Part shown: positions 1 through 12,709 of the stretch, piece after piece | Position numbering within the stretch: the first letter of the stretch is position 1 | Layout: each line of letters opens with the position of its first letter | Source: Tanypteryx hageni | Taxonomy: Eukaryota; Arthropoda; Insecta; Odonata; Petaluridae | DNA: 64,000 nucleotides | Direction of reading: 5' to 3' | Assembly: GCA_028673005.1 (NCBI GenBank) | Contig: CM054112.1 | Span: 187,314,564-187,378,563 of the forward strand | Position numbers and translations under genes: made by a program | The notes under the pieces: generated by a model | What the model saw: only the letters and a program-made list of their open reading frames with translations | Database searches by the model: none | Told to the model about the DNA's origin: nothing

Positions 1-984
1 TGTATCCATTTGTGTATTTTTGTATCTTTGGTACAGTTTTGACGCGAAAATAGACGATCGCAAAAAATGTACTTGGTCTCCCTTTAACGAGCGTTTGCAA
101 AATTTTCCCACGTACCTTAATCTTTGAGTTCGCCGCAAAAATATACAATATATAAGTAGGACATGGAAAGAAAGAAAAGTTAAAGTCGTCAGTATGTCTA
201 ATATACAGGGTTTTTGTAACTATAAGAGATAAAAACAAATACTGTAAAAACAAAAATAATTATGTCACCTATTGTGTCGAGCTAAAACCATATCATTAAT
301 AGCCTTAAGGAAAGTACTGAAAAAAGGATCTAAAATATATAAAAGCAGTAAATATCTTTAAAAGTTATATTGTAAGCCTTACTAGCAAACCAAAAATAAT
401 TACATCAGAAACTTGAAAATAGCAACGTATTATATGAGCATGATTAAGTTCAAGCTATAAAATATATAAAACTAGAATATATAAATATAAATTATATAAA
501 AATAAAGTATAAAATATAAACAAAAAGGTAATCTTACTCATAGTTTGCAGTAAAACCATTTGTGTACTTATATACATTTTAATTTTTTTCATGTGTGGAA
601 AATTAAAGAAAATGGATATTTTTAAAAGTTCCATGCTAGGATTTAATTAGCGTAATGGGGCATGCTTGTATGAGAGAGTTGCCAAGACCTGTTACGGAAA
701 CGGAAAATTTTGGCTAGAGAAGTTGGACTAATATTTCATGGCTTACTTGGAGGACAAGAATAAAAGGAGGGATACGGTGACCATAAATTCAAGGTTTTCG
801 TTAAAATTTCGTTGATTTTTCGCGATGGGATTTGCATTTTTTGGAGTTTTTTTTATTAGAGAGAGTGGAGCTGATCCAGTTTGCTAACAGTCATAAAATA
901 TAATTTATTCGTTCTTTTCTGGTTTAATGTTGCAGTAAATAAGGTCGTCAAATTATATCAGCGCTGATTAGTTTTTAATAAACC
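1..984. other. AT-rich intergenic DNA
   Basis: This stretch is AT-rich with many short A and T runs. Reading both strands I see no long open frame, RNA gene, inverted-repeat pair or tandem array. It ends where the tail of a minus-strand SINE begins. Confidence 0.5.
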
Positions 985-1196
985 TTTCTTGCTTTCCTTT
1001 TTCCCCATACCGGCATTAACCTACTCTTACAAAGCACAGTCCTTAACTTCCCTTCCCGAAGGAAGGAGTCCTGCACTTGCGTGTCTCACAGCACACAAGT
1101 CGGGACAGGGCAAGCCTAGGTTGAAAATTTTTTGTCCCAGTCAGGATTCGAACCCAGGCCCACTATACGGAAAGCCAGCACTCAAGCTACCATAAA
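985..1196 (-). mobile_element. tRNA-derived SINE, minus strand
   Basis: On the minus strand the sequence opens with a tRNA-like head. An A-box-like TAGCTTGAGTG lies near 1189-1179, and a perfect B box GGTTCGAATCC is the complement of 1144-1154. These are the internal RNA polymerase III promoter parts expected in a SINE. The head cannot fold as an intact tRNA, so a functional tRNA is unlikely. The body that follows (down to about 985) contains a short hairpin around TCCTTCGGGAAGG and no open frame of note. A target duplication was not found, so both limits are approximate. The element lies 28 bases from the hAT-type MITE that starts at 1225. Confidence 0.65.
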
Positions 1197-1224
1197 ATCT
1201 TAAAAGCCTTCTTATAGCCTAGGC

Positions 1225-1674
1225 CAGGGATGCCCAAGCTGCGGCCCTCTTAGCAGTTTCATGCGGCCTACCATCAGTGTTTCGTAGTTGTCAAAACTTT
1301 TTTCATTTTTATTTTGATTTAACCACCAAATGTTATTTCATATCTAGAAAAATGTGTTAAAATGTCTAGCATTAAATTGAGACCCCTTAGTAAATATTTC
1401 TCAATTCAAATAAATTCTTTTTAATTTTGTTTTTGATCTTTTCTCAAAGGTATTTCTGAGATTCAATTCAATCATGATTCTTAATCTTGTAGTGTTAACC
1501 CAAAAATTCAAATTTTAACTTGATTTTCACTCATATGGTGCCTAGGAATCTCTAATTAACTTCCGATTTAACTTTAATCCAGTCCGCCGAAGTATCGAAA
1601 ATTCCAATGCGGCCCACTTAAGGCTTCACTGCCACCATTGCGGCCCGCCATGTAGAAAAGGTTGCCCACGACTG
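1225..1674. mobile_element. hAT-type MITE (450 bp) with near-perfect 8-bp TSD
   Basis: The left end starts CAGGGATGCCCAA and the right end finishes TTGCCCACGACTG, giving imperfect inverted ends of the CAG...CTG form. The flanking 8-mers are GCCTAGGC (1217-1224) and GTCTAGGC (1675-1682), a 7 of 8 match. An 8-bp target duplication with CAG...CTG ends is the hallmark of hAT elements. Both ends carry GCGGCC/CGGCCC blocks also seen in the MITEs at 18818 and 35164, so the three look related. There is no transposase frame, so the copy would be non-autonomous. The mismatches in ends and duplication suggest an old insertion. Confidence 0.75.
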
Positions 1675-1682
1675 GTCTAGGC

Positions 1683-3497
1683 AGTGCATTTATTCATACA
1701 TATGTGGAAATTATTTTTATCTACATGTCTGAAATCATGTACCATATTAAAAAAACTAATAGATAGCAGCGGAAATATTATGGTCTTGTCGGATAATATC
1801 CAGAATTTTTCTCTTTCCACTGTATCAGTAGAAAATTCTTGCATTGGATTCGTTTGTTTTTTCATGGGTAGTTGTTGTCTTGCATAAATAACTTAAAATA
1901 TGATTTAATTGAAATTCTTTGACCATACGTATGCTTTGCAATCGTCAAAGACATTCGAGCTAAAAAATTAAGTGAGAGTTTCATAGCTTCAGGAGATATC
2001 CTGTAATGTAAAATAGCTTTTCCCTCATAGGTCGGCCTGGTCAAGCATAAAAGATGATAGATAGTCTCGCGAGGAATGATTGCTACGGCTTGTTCTTCTT
2101 CCTTTGTGGTTAACCGGGGAAAAAAGAGACATCAGATCGAAAGGTGAAAGTATTTTCTATAAGAACGAGAAATCGTGTCAGAGTACTCGAAAAGCAGGAT
2201 CCACCATCTCAGGATAAGAATATTTTATATTCAAAGTATTTAGCCTTTTTGCTACGCTTTAGGTTTCTTAAGAAGATCGTATTTTATGCTATAAAAATAT
2301 AAAAGTACTTTCGACTTTTTAAACAGTAAAAAAGTGACGTGATTCGGAAGTCCTTATTCGCTCGACTTGGAATAACTTAGCAAAATATAAAAGTATTAAT
2401 TAAATTTCTTCTCGGAGTTGGAAGCGAGGATAAGCAATTGTGTATTTCTTCTTTCATTTTTTCATAGCTGCTGGAGTATCCAGATGGAAACGAATTGAAT
2501 AAAGTGATACTCGCGTTGAATTGGATCCTTCTTCCCCGGTGGAAGATTTTATTTGGTCAGAATCGAGACCAAGGAAGTGCGAGGAAAAGACGGGGCACAT
2601 TGAAGCGTAGTTTCCAGCATTCTAGAAAAATTCTTGATTTAGTTCCAGGAGAAGAATGCGTCGCGAAAAAGATTGAACTTTCAAGCGAGAAATCTCATCC
2701 CTACTAGGTAGTTTGGTGGAGTGACGATGGAGGTGTATTCTGATCACTCTCAAGTGACGTCATTTGATAAGCATAAATCATATCCCTTCACTTTAGAGAA
2801 TGGAAATTTTTTGTTTTTTTTTTATGCGAGATGGTGAAAGAATTTCGTAATATTTCTTTCTCTAGTATTTTGAATATTATTTTATGGCTTTAACGTCTTT
2901 AGAGGAATTTCGTATAATTTTATGGGAAAAATTTTATTATATTCTATCGAATATTTTATCCACCTCCGCTGGGAATCTTTTTGAATTGGTAGAACAGATT
3001 TTAAAAGTTTCCTTAGTTACTTAGCGAGTGTTCTCATTTCGGAGCTGCTTTTACGTAATTTTTTTACAGAATAATTTTTCAATGGTTGAATAAAATCGGT
3101 TTTGCAGAAGAGCCGGAAAAATGTATTATTTTGAGAATTTAAACCTTTAATGTCGAAGTTATGTTTCATCATGCGGCATGTCGAAATAAAGGGCAACGGC
3201 TTGAAAAATCCTACACATTTCACGGAAACGAATTTCTTAAAAAAATTCGATCGCGATAGTACTCTTCTTCGGTAGCGTATACCCATTGCTTGCAATATCG
3301 TTTATGTATGCACCCCTTGTGGGATTGTTTCGCATCCGCGGCGGGGGCTAGAAGATTTGATGCGAACGAGAAAATTCTCGCAAATCCCTTGCTACCATCG
3401 CCGGCGGCTCTAGGCAGTCAGAGAGACACGGCAAACATTTTAATTTAGAGCGAAAGTTTTCCGAGGGAGGAAATAGTGAGAGAGACATGAAGGGAGG
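1683..3497. other. Intergenic DNA without recognised features
   Basis: Only short, unconvincing open frames occur here, on both strands. The one at 2495-2707 (70 codons, plus strand) and the one at 3017-3295 (92 codons, minus strand) show no motif I recognise. No inverted or tandem repeat of note was seen. Confidence 0.4.
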
Positions 3498-3498
3498 T

Positions 3499-3772
3499 GG
3501 GAGAGAGAGAGAGAGAGATCGATGATCCCTCCACGTGATTAAACTCCATGGTAACACATCTTCTTATTCTCCTTCGCCCGCCTCCACATAATGAAAAATT
3601 CTCTCCACTCGTCGCGTTTATTTTATTTTCTACATCCCTGCCGTCCAATCCAGCAGAATCGGTCGAACGGGAAAGAATGCGGAGTTGAGCTAGAGGGCGG
3701 TCGAGTCGGAGCGGCGAGGGCGGGGAGAGGGCGGGAGAGAGAGAGAGAGAGAGAGGGAGAAAGAGAGAGAAA
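3499..3772. repeat. (GA)n microsatellites at 3499-3519 and 3733-3772
   Basis: Two GA-rich tracts lie on the plus strand, one of about 20 bases and one of about 40 with a few interruptions. They sit in the first of many purine-biased clusters. Repeated GAGAG is the binding core of insect GAGA factor, so regulatory use is possible, but nothing here shows it. Open frames across the tracts are compositional. Confidence 0.85.
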
Positions 3773-3938
3773 GATAGACGATCATCACGTTTTGTCGTGA
3801 GTTCGGAAGCTGCGATCTCCTTCCTGGACTGTGCATATGGTGAGGTTGGCCGAAGAGACGGGTTTTGCGGCAGTGGATCGTTTATACAGGAGGTGAGAGA
3901 GATGAATATAGAGAAAAAAAAAGAGGTCGGGAGAGGCA

Positions 3939-4607
3939 GGGGGGGGGGGAATTCTCTCCGCCACCCACGCCTAGCGCCTAGGGGGCACTTTCGACGCTGC
4001 GGAATCAGATCGTCTTTTGTTGCTTCTGTCTGAAATCGTGTACATCCGACTAAGACACCCGAGATTCTCTCTCTCTCTCTCTCTCTCTCTGTTGGAGTTC
4101 AAGTTTGATATGCGCTTTCTCTCTTTTTTTATGCGATCCCCCTTTCCGTCTCACTCATTCCCACGCCTCCTCAACCCTCATCTCCAGTAAGATTATCATT
4201 CTATGGAGAGGGAAGGATCGTTCAGGGGCGAAAGGATTGATACCTTGTATCTATATCGATATTCAGCCAAACTCCACCATCCACGTTGCGTGGGTGACGG
4301 GGTTGAGGATGATGCCGGCGGAAGGTGGCGGGGTTAGAGATCGAAGGAGGAGGGGAGGCGAAGAGAGATAGGGAAGGGAAGACAATATAGTGTATCCCAT
4401 AGCTCGGGCCACGCACGAGGAGCTGTCGCTCAACAGATGGATGGCGATTGAATTGCGGGATCGAATCGGATAGAAAGTGCATTGGGAGAAACGGAGGGAG
4501 GAGGAGGTTGATTTAGCTGAGGAGTTGATCGGAGAAGGTAAAGGATTGTCGGTGGAAGGAATGAAATCTATGGGCAAACGACTCCCCTTCGTACGCGCGC
4601 GCGCGCG
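3939..4607. repeat. Cluster of simple repeats: G11, (CT)n and (CG)n
   Basis: A run of eleven G lies at 3939-3949. A (CT)n tract lies at 4066-4090. An alternating CG run of 14 bases lies at 4594-4607, a pattern able to adopt Z-form DNA. Between these the plus strand is purine-biased (about 4320-4540). Frames of up to 132 codons overlap here on the minus strand but are Ser/Pro-rich low complexity. Confidence 0.8.
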
Positions 4608-4719
4608 TGTGGATAAGGGGATGGTGACAGAATGTGGGTCAGTGGATGAGGGGTGGGTCAACCGAAGAAAAGGAAGGAGGATGAGGCGATGGGTCTCTAG
4701 CTATAAATGTTTTATTTTT

Positions 4720-7290
4720 CATTGAGGATATGAGTTCCGTGTTTTTTCGGTTCAAGCTGTTACGGTGCGAGGTTTCAGAAGGATCTCTGCCAAATCCTTA
4801 TTTTTAAACGGTCGATCGGTATCTTTCACCCTCTTTCTCTCCCTCACGTCCCTCCATATCTCTCTACAGAGTAGGAGGAGGGGATAAGGGAGGGGGAGAG
4901 AAGAAGAGAGGTAGAAGTCGGGTAGAAACGGTTGATGGCGATAAAAAGGGGGTTCGCCGGAGATGAATTTCCAGAGATTGGAGAATGATTTAAGCTGGGT
5001 GAAATCGCGAAAAGGAAGTTTTAATTTCTTTATGAGAGACGATTTTTCCGACGTTACCGCCTGCCGGGTATGAATTAGTATTCTTGTTCCATCTCGAGAG
5101 AAGATTCGATACGCATCGCGAAAAAATATTGTGGATGGGTAGAGCGCCATGGAGTCGTGGCGGTTTGGTGAAAATTTTCATCCGATGACGAACCGGGAAG
5201 ATGAGGCGAAAGTGTGTTCGTATAGCCGGGAAAATTATAAGCTAAGGAGGCATATGCACAAGTTAGAATTCGCTAGTGAAAACTTTTTTATGGGAGTTTG
5301 TCTAACTGTATCTAAACTCTGTCACCCGAATGAGTTACTTTTACATTGGCCGTCAGCGAAATGAATAGGATGAATTCTAATTTTTATTCTATCCGGCAGA
5401 TCTCTTGGTGAAGAAACGTTGCAATTGTTGGAAATACGCATCTGACACGTGTTTTGCGCATTGGCGAAATAAAAATTTCGTCTTTCTCCGAGGTTGGCAT
5501 ATTTTTCTTGTGGTAATTGGTCCTAACGCGGTTAGCGGTTCCTCAAAAGCTCTTCGTGACATTTCGAAGAAATTCTTTAGGCGCAACGCAGTTCGCAACG
5601 AAGAACTAAAGCAAAATGTTTTTCTCTTTTTCGAAGGAACTCTTTTCCCTCAACCGTCCTCTCCTTTTACTTTTACATAACATACCTAGAGCGTTACATA
5701 AAAAACTTTCTTCTTGAAGTTCACTTCCTGATCAAGCCAACCGTATTGATGTAAACAACGTACGAGTTATAAACAGTAAAACTTCAATGAAAAGATGTTT
5801 TTAAGCAAAATGAAGGCATTTTTGAGAATCGGAATAAAAACACTCTATATTTCATTGATAGTTTAACTAGTCGTTTACCGTCCTCTGAAGGAAGCTTAGC
5901 AAATGAGAAGCAGCGCAACGATGATAACTGAATTGTATTGATGTTTAGTGTTCGTGTTAAGAATGGTTTAAGAGAGATTTATTGAAGAGATCCCTCCATT
6001 CGAAATTGATTTCATCATAATATGATCGCCACAGAAACTATCTTACCTCAAACATTCTTAGAAAAATCTGAGTAATATTTTTATTTAAACGGATATGACC
6101 TAGTTCTGCGCAGGCGATAAATGCCTCAGTGCGATAGCAGGTTGTTTAATTGTATTACACTTCTGTGTTCGAGTCACCATTAAACTCTTCTATGTTTCAC
6201 AGAGACTAGTGGTAATGCCAGTTTTTTTGGAAGGAGATCAAGAGCGATTTTATCAAAGACATTTATTTTCAATTTGGTCATCTTTCAATCAGATAAAGTA
6301 ATTATTACTTTACAGATATTTAATGAAACTAGATGTATAGATATTTCAATTAAACAAGTCCAAGAGGAATGCGAGGCCAAATGAAATCCATTTCTTTTAG
6401 CCGTCTATGGGGGCCTACTTGATTATATGATGTGTATTTTTGCCTAATCAACCTCTTGGATTATTATAGATTAGAGCATAGTTTATGACGCACAGGTGTG
6501 ACGCGTGCTCACGGTTGGATTTATCATGCACAGGTATTTTATAAGTGACTAACGACCGATTTTCAGACGATTAATGTGTCGGGATTCGCTTAGAATGATA
6601 AACTAAAACGAAATCTTTATATGAGAAAAACACCCCCATGAAGACTCCTAACAACAATTAATCCGAACTAATATAATATTACGTATAAGGTTATAGTAAT
6701 CGAGGTTTCAAATTTTATTCTACAATTTTGAAGTATAATTAAATCGCATAAAAAGTGAATGGGGAAATTTCTTTACCATATGCTTGTTTCGGAATTAATT
6801 GTGTGATACGCCTTTATTCTCTATCGGCCAAGTTTACGCTTCCGTGTTGCATGCCTTCTCCTCCCCCGCACAGATCAACCGGTAGGATTCCGTCGAATCA
6901 TTAGAATAGAATAGGGAACCCTTCGCTTCCATACGTGGTAAACGTGACCTCTCCAGTCTCGGAGAATATTCTGAACAACAAATGGAGTTGTAGCAATAAA
7001 AGAGAAACCTTATCGAAAATTGTACTGAATTGACTTGACCCGAAAGATTACTTTTGCCTTTTCGTTTCATCGACCGGTCAGAAAAGCCTGTCGATCGCGC
7101 CTCTTTTTCCATTTCGTTTCTTCTGGCAGCTGTCCGCCCATGGCTCTTTTAGCCTCGTCTTTAGAAAAGGCGACAAAAAATGAGAAAAGACGGAGTGTAT
7201 AATGTAGCCGAAAAGAAAAATAAGTCCGTTGTGCTTGGTGGAAAAATGGAAGATGTCTTCTGACTACTGAGAAGGTTAGCATCGTGAGTG
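4720..7290. other. Intergenic DNA, unannotated
   Basis: A minor purine-biased stretch lies at 4865-4910. The rest is ordinary mixed-composition DNA. Frames of up to 132 codons (4752-5150, minus) and 91 codons (5405-5680, plus) show no domain, signal peptide or repeat that I recognise. I see nothing else supportable. Confidence 0.4.
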
Positions 7291-7299
7291 AGAAGTTTG

Positions 7300-7905
7300 A
7301 GGAGAGGTATTAGGAAAGAGCGAACGTATGGAAGAAGATGCTAAGAGAGAGGGAGAGCTTGAAGAATTTGGAGAGGTGAGGAGAGGATGACAGAGAGGAC
7401 AAAGTTTTAAAGAAAGAGTGAGAAAAGAGAGGAGGAAAGCTCGAGAGATAGAGATGTGCGGGAATGTGTTTTGGATTTTTATTTCCTCCTTTTCTCTCTG
7501 TAGTTCCATCTCGCTTTCTCGGCGGGAAGGCGACTGACAAGACGATGGAGGCGAAAGAGGGTGGGTGGAGAGAGAGAGAGAATAGTCTTGCATATACCAT
7601 GTACGATAGAGAGAAAGAGTCTGCTGGGATAAATAGTCGGTTGGTCGACAAGGTAAAAGGGCATGGAGTCGAGGATGGACGGGGAGTAGTGTATAGATTG
7701 GTTTTCTGCGAGAATGGGGGAGTGGGAAAGAGGTAGGAGGGGAGTATGATGAGGTACAAGTTGGTTGCGAAGGGCGGAGAGTGGGACTCTGGGAAGGGGT
7801 GGAAAGAGATTGATGGATTGTTGGAGAGAGGGGAGAGAGAGAGACTGAGTGGGGAGTGAGAGAGGGAGGTGAGGGCGTGTGGAGTTGAAGGAGGACTGAC
7901 CGAGT
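7300..7905. repeat. Purine-biased low-complexity tract (plus strand GA-rich)
   Basis: For about 600 bases the plus strand is dominated by G and A, with recurring GAGAG, GGAGG and GAAAG words. Overlapping minus-strand frames of 105, 177 and 250 codons are Ser/Pro/Leu-rich, as expected from translating a TCC/CTC-biased strand. Several frames being open at once points to composition rather than coding. Confidence 0.75.
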
Positions 7906-8219
7906 GGGATGACACTGGAGGCGATTGACGATAGATTCGGGCGGACGGTATACGGAGATAGGAAGCGGTGGAGAAGAGGGAGAGGATAGGACACGCGTCT
8001 AAGGCTTGCCAACCGACGCTATAAAGATAAGGATAAGAATTAATTTCATTCCAAGCGATCATGATGAAACTCGCCTCGAAGAAGGGTTAGCGGGTTTTTG
8101 GGATATTTTTGAATTTGTTAAATTACGAGCGGATCCGGAGATACGCTTTATTCTCGAAAGAAGGAGCTTTTTTAGCATGCGGAGAGCCACGATGATTAAT
8201 CGCATCTCCTTTATTTAAA

Positions 8220-9500
8220 AACAAACAGGATCATAGGATGCGATTAAAGAAAGAGTTAGGAAACTTGATATATGGGAGGATTTTTCTAAGTCGAATAGAC
8301 AAGGCGGAGATGCATTAGGTGCTGCGGCAAAGTTAGATTAAACCGGAGGTTGAGGATTTGATAAGCGGATCTTAGAACGCCACCGCACTTTTTAATTTTG
8401 AAAAATAAAACATAAAGAATGATGGATAATTAAATATAAGGTATCAATGCTTTCCATCTTATAAAATTAAAAAAGTAAACTTTGGTCGCAAAATTATGCT
8501 CTTAATTTTTGATTGTCAGCTTCGGATTGTTATCAGAAGTAAAAACAAACGGCACCTTTCCTCCGTTCCATTAGCACAGTAATCTTCGTTCTCGATTCTC
8601 CATTTTGTGAGGCATGAAATCTGAAAATTTCCGACAATATTCGTGATGAAATATGTTCAAGATACTTTAAAAAGCAGGAGGAAGAACTATAGAGGAATTA
8701 TTCTTCAATTCAAGCTATAAAAATTTGTATGCAATGCGATGTTTACTCCCAATTTAAGCTCGTTAGGAATCCCTCAAACGGAACAACATACTTGTGCATT
8801 TATTATATGCTCAATTTCTTTGCTGAAGTGTGATCGCAACCTCTGTCTGCAACACTCATTGCAATTAAGTCAATTGCGTTTTCCACATCAAATTTCCTGC
8901 GTGCAAAAAAATGGGGCGTAATTGACTTATTACAGATAGAGCGAGCTGATAATCGCCGAAAGGATAGTATTTATTTTCCAGAATCGCAACTCAAAGTTAA
9001 ATATTAATGTAGCTTACTTCAAATTAATACCTCACACCAGGGGAACTCGCATCTCTGAATCCTAAAAAACAAGTTTTTAATCCACTCGCGATTCTTATCG
9101 CGGGAATCATGGCGTTTAATTTGCCCCTGTAGTAACTTTTATGGCAAATTACGTCGATAGTTTAGGGTGGATGGCAATTTTGTCCGTTTTTTTCGACAAG
9201 TAATTCTCTGTAATGTATGTAAAATAATTCTGTGATTGATAATGAAGACATTTGGCTCAAAATCTTTTATTGCCGTGAGAATACCTCGGCAAGAGATCCA
9301 TAAAAGCCCCATTATTTCATGATTCAGAAATACGACGGTAATTCTAAAGCATTATCCATTTCGTTCCGTCACTACGAGTACATGTTCTTTAATTTAAAAA
9401 CTGATGACATGAACCTGAACTAGTAAATACTCCATGACTAAATCGTATAAATCTCTTTATATTCTTAAGTGGCCTAGGTGACGTCATTGACACATCTGGC
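8220..9500. other. Intergenic DNA without recognised features
   Basis: The composition is AT-rich to mixed. The only frame of note is a 60-codon one at 8739-8921, which I do not recognise. No repeats, RNA genes or element ends were seen. Confidence 0.4.
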
Positions 9501-9689
9501 ATGAAATGGTAACACAATCACATGGGACGATTTCAACATTTTTTTTCAATTTCTCGATCATTCTGAGCGAGGACTGGGCGAAGCCTCGGAACACTGGAGC
9601 ATGGAAGGCATCCAATAAGAAAATAAGAAATAAAAAATGTCGAATAAAAACTTCAACATCTCCAGTACGACGAGATCCATTGCTTGCGC

Positions 9690-10865
9690 GAGAAAGAGAG
9701 AGAGAAGGGGAGAGGGAGATGTGAGAAAATAAAAGGAGCGATAAGAGACCGGAGAGGAATAGAGTGGGGTTCGGGCGTTCCCTTTTTTCTGAAAAAGACT
9801 AGGGATTCGTTTGGGGATGGAGCTTCGCGGTGCACAGGCCAGCCATTTATCAGACGTCTCACCCTCCTTTTTTATCGGCAAATTTATTTTCTTCTCATTC
9901 CACTCTCCCCTCTCCATCTCTCTCACTCAGATTCCGGTAGCCGCGTTTGTAATTCGCCCTTTCGGCCGAGGAGAGTGACACAGGGTTCGTTCCTGGCGCC
10001 AGAGCCACCATCACATACGCACTCGGAAAAGAAGACAGACGAGGGGGGAGAGAGGGAGGGAGGAGTATGAGGGGGAGGAAGAGAGCGCCACTCTTTGTCG
10101 TGCTTCGTCTCTCGTATACATCCCGGCAGAATAAGGAATATGGAAATGAAGGGGAGAGGATGGGGTGGAATCGTGGTACAGGGACTAGGAAGGGGGAGGG
10201 AGAGGGATGTAGGGAGAAGGTGGCGAGAGAAAGCGGATCGGGGGAGGTAGATTGAGAGAGAGAGGGTGGTGGGAGTGAAGGAGGGAGAGAAGAGCAGAGC
10301 GTAGATTGAGAGGAATAGTGCGTGGGGGCGGAATAAGGGGAATGGAGCAGTTTAGAGGGATGGAGAAGGAGTGACGGGAAGTGATGACCGGGAGCGATCG
10401 GAGGCGGGGAGCGAGAGATGGAGTGCGTTGAGGGACGAAGTGAATGAGAGAGATGGAGTGAGGAGGCGGAAGGAGGTGCGGACGTAATAGAAGGACGTCG
10501 GTTATGGACGGCGTTGGAGGAGGCGATCGGGGGGAAGAGTGGGGGTAGGGAGGGGGAGCAGAATGCATAGAGGGTGCGCTCGGGAAAAAAATCCAAAAAC
10601 CCTCCGTCTCCTACTATTCCGCGGAAGCGCCTTTGACGTATTTCCAGTTTGCTCGCGAGGAGAATAAATTTCGCCGGATAAACAACCTCTCCCTATCCCA
10701 AAGGCTATCAATCGATCGTCAAAAAGCGTCGTTTTCGGATCTTGGAATCGATGCGTGTCACATTTATTGGGAGCCACCATTCTCTCCCAGCCTTACTCAG
10801 CCTCTCCTCTATCTCTTTCCTCTATTCCTCTTCTCTGTCCCTCTCCTCACCCGACTCCCTCATGT
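9690..10865. repeat. Large strand-biased tract: purine-rich 9690-10580, pyrimidine-rich 10775-10865
   Basis: The plus strand is strongly GA-rich from about 9690 to 9760 and again from 10040 to 10580. A roughly 270-base mixed stretch lies between them. The bias then flips to CT-rich at 10775-10865. Frames of 122, 127, 128 and 233 codons overlap here on both strands and are low complexity (Ser/Pro/His-rich or Arg/Glu/Gly-rich). I treat them as compositional. Confidence 0.75.
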
Positions 10866-10979
10866 CTCTCCGTTTCTCGGCACAAAGGTTTCCAAGTGAT
10901 CCCGCCTACGCGGAGACAAGCACGCACGGACGCGGGAGCGTCCACATGATTGAGCCAGAAGATTTATATATATAGCCGG

Positions 10980-11840
10980 TATGAGGCTGGCAAGCGTTGT
11001 ACGTAGGTTAAAAATACTTCCGATTTTTTGCGGGACAAATATTGCGGGCTAAGTTCTTCGGGATGCTAAAATATAGGGCATACCAGAAATTAAGAAAGAT
11101 GCATTTTTTTTAAAGGGCCGTTTTGTGAAGTGCTTGAATTCCTTAAGCAATTGTATTTTAACGGATAGATATTTGATTATCGCAGTCAAATAGACAAAAC
11201 TTTAGAAGAGTATTATATGGTGAAATGATGAATAGTTAGGATGCCTTAGTTTTTTAATTTCCGGTGGCTAAGGTGGCTAGATGTTTTTGGAGCGCCTTCG
11301 AGGGAAACCTCTGCTGCATTCAGAGTATTCCAAGCATCGAGTCATACTGCATGTGTTCGTCAGAATGTATTCTAATGTATCGTAAAAATTATTTTGCCGT
11401 TCTCTTATTATTTTTAGAAGGTTGTCTTTTTTCCTGCGGCAATTTACATTTAATGAGACTTATTGAAGAATCTCTTATTTGTGCACTGAAATAAAATATG
11501 CATTGCGATTTCAACGTAGTAATTGAGAAAACTAATAATGTTAGCATATCTTAGCGAAATATTAATTAAATGTGTATCTCAAATTTTATTGCTGTATTTT
11601 TATTAGTTCGGTTTCACACAAAATTGTAAAAATGTTTAAAGGTGTTCCGATATCAAGCTCAGGAAAATTTGCTCTTCATTATTTTTTCTCGACACGGAAG
11701 CATAGGTATGGTAACGATAATTCCGTGGAGATGGTTTCGGCGATTATAATTGCACAGAAGCGGAAATGTCTCATTGGCTGGAGAGTAGCTCGCTGGTCAA
11801 ACGTCCATTCCTTTCCTGCATATCGACCCTTCAGGAAATG
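10980..11840. other. AT-leaning intergenic DNA
   Basis: No domain-bearing frame is visible. The frames at 11264-11494 (76 codons) and 11572-11841 (89 codons) on the plus strand show no recognised motif and have no supporting splice or repeat context. No element ends were found. Confidence 0.4.
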
Positions 11841-11849
11841 ATGGTGGCC

Positions 11850-12705
11850 GAGTGAGGTGATGGCTGGATTGAGGGTGGCTAGAAAGAAATGTGAGAAAGG
11901 GTCATAGAGAGTGAGGGAGGGAAGGGAGAGAAAATAGAGTGCGGAAGGCAAGGGAAACAGCGTGTGTGAGAGAGTGAAGAGGGGAGGATGAGAGAAAGAA
12001 GAGACGAGATGGGGAGAATAGAAAGAGATTAAAGGAGAGAGTGGAAAATAGAAAATAAAAATATGTCCGAGAAAAGTTTCGATGAGAGAAGAACCACGAA
12101 ACGCGGTAGATGAGGATAGCTTGGTTGGATGGAAAAGAAATAGAGAAGAGGACAGAAAGAAGAGCAGAGAGTGAGAGGACAGGGAGAGGGAAAGAGAGAG
12201 GTACGGCCGGTCAATGAACCAACCAGACTGTCCAACGCATTCTCCCACCATGTTGCTCCTTAGGCTCTATCTCTTTCTGGCTCCCTCCCTCTCTCTCTCT
12301 TTCAAGCTCATCCTTTCCATTTATTTTTCCATCCTACTTTCTCTCTTCCCCATTTGGTCTTCGCTTTCTTTTTCTTCCGCCTGTTTTTAAATAGTTCCGC
12401 TATCTCTATCCCAGGAGCCACTACACTGTTTGCAGCTACGTATTCCCATCCCCTCTCCCGTTCCATTCTCTTTCAATTCACTTTAGATCCACGCAACTCA
12501 ACTTCCTATTCAGCCTAGCCCATGACGTCTCTATCTCATTCTTTCTTCCTCTCCTCTTCTATCCGCCCATTCCCTAGACATCCCACATTTTCAATCTCTT
12601 CCTATTACCTTTTGCTCTCACTCTCCCTTCTCTTTTCATTATTAACTTCCCTGTCCCTTCATTTCTCTCCCTTTCCTTACCTCCTTTCTCCTTTAACTCG
12701 GTCCT
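11850..12705. repeat. Purine tract followed directly by pyrimidine tract (bias switch near 12,240)
   Basis: The plus strand is GA-rich from about 11850 to 12205 and CT-rich from about 12270 to 12705, so the bias inverts across a roughly 60-base centre. The arms are not exact inverted repeats, but GA-rich against CT-rich arms could pair imperfectly. Minus-strand frames of 190 and 68 codons and a plus-strand frame of 61 codons here are Ser/Leu/Phe-rich translations of the CT strand. Confidence 0.7.
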
Positions 12706-12709
12706 AAAA

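Noticed and set aside
1140..1195. Functional tRNA on the minus strand
   Set aside because: The B box is good, but the acceptor and anticodon arms do not pair and a SINE-like body follows.
7310..8062. 250-codon minus-strand frame, the longest in the window, as a gene
   Set aside because: It lies in a GA/CT-biased tract, is Ser/Pro/Leu-rich throughout, overlaps other open frames of similar nature and shows no domain. Strand-biased DNA lacks stop codons in several frames by composition.
9895..10596. 233-codon minus-strand frame as a gene
   Set aside because: The same compositional effect applies. The plus strand is almost all GA for most of it, and other frames are open on both strands.
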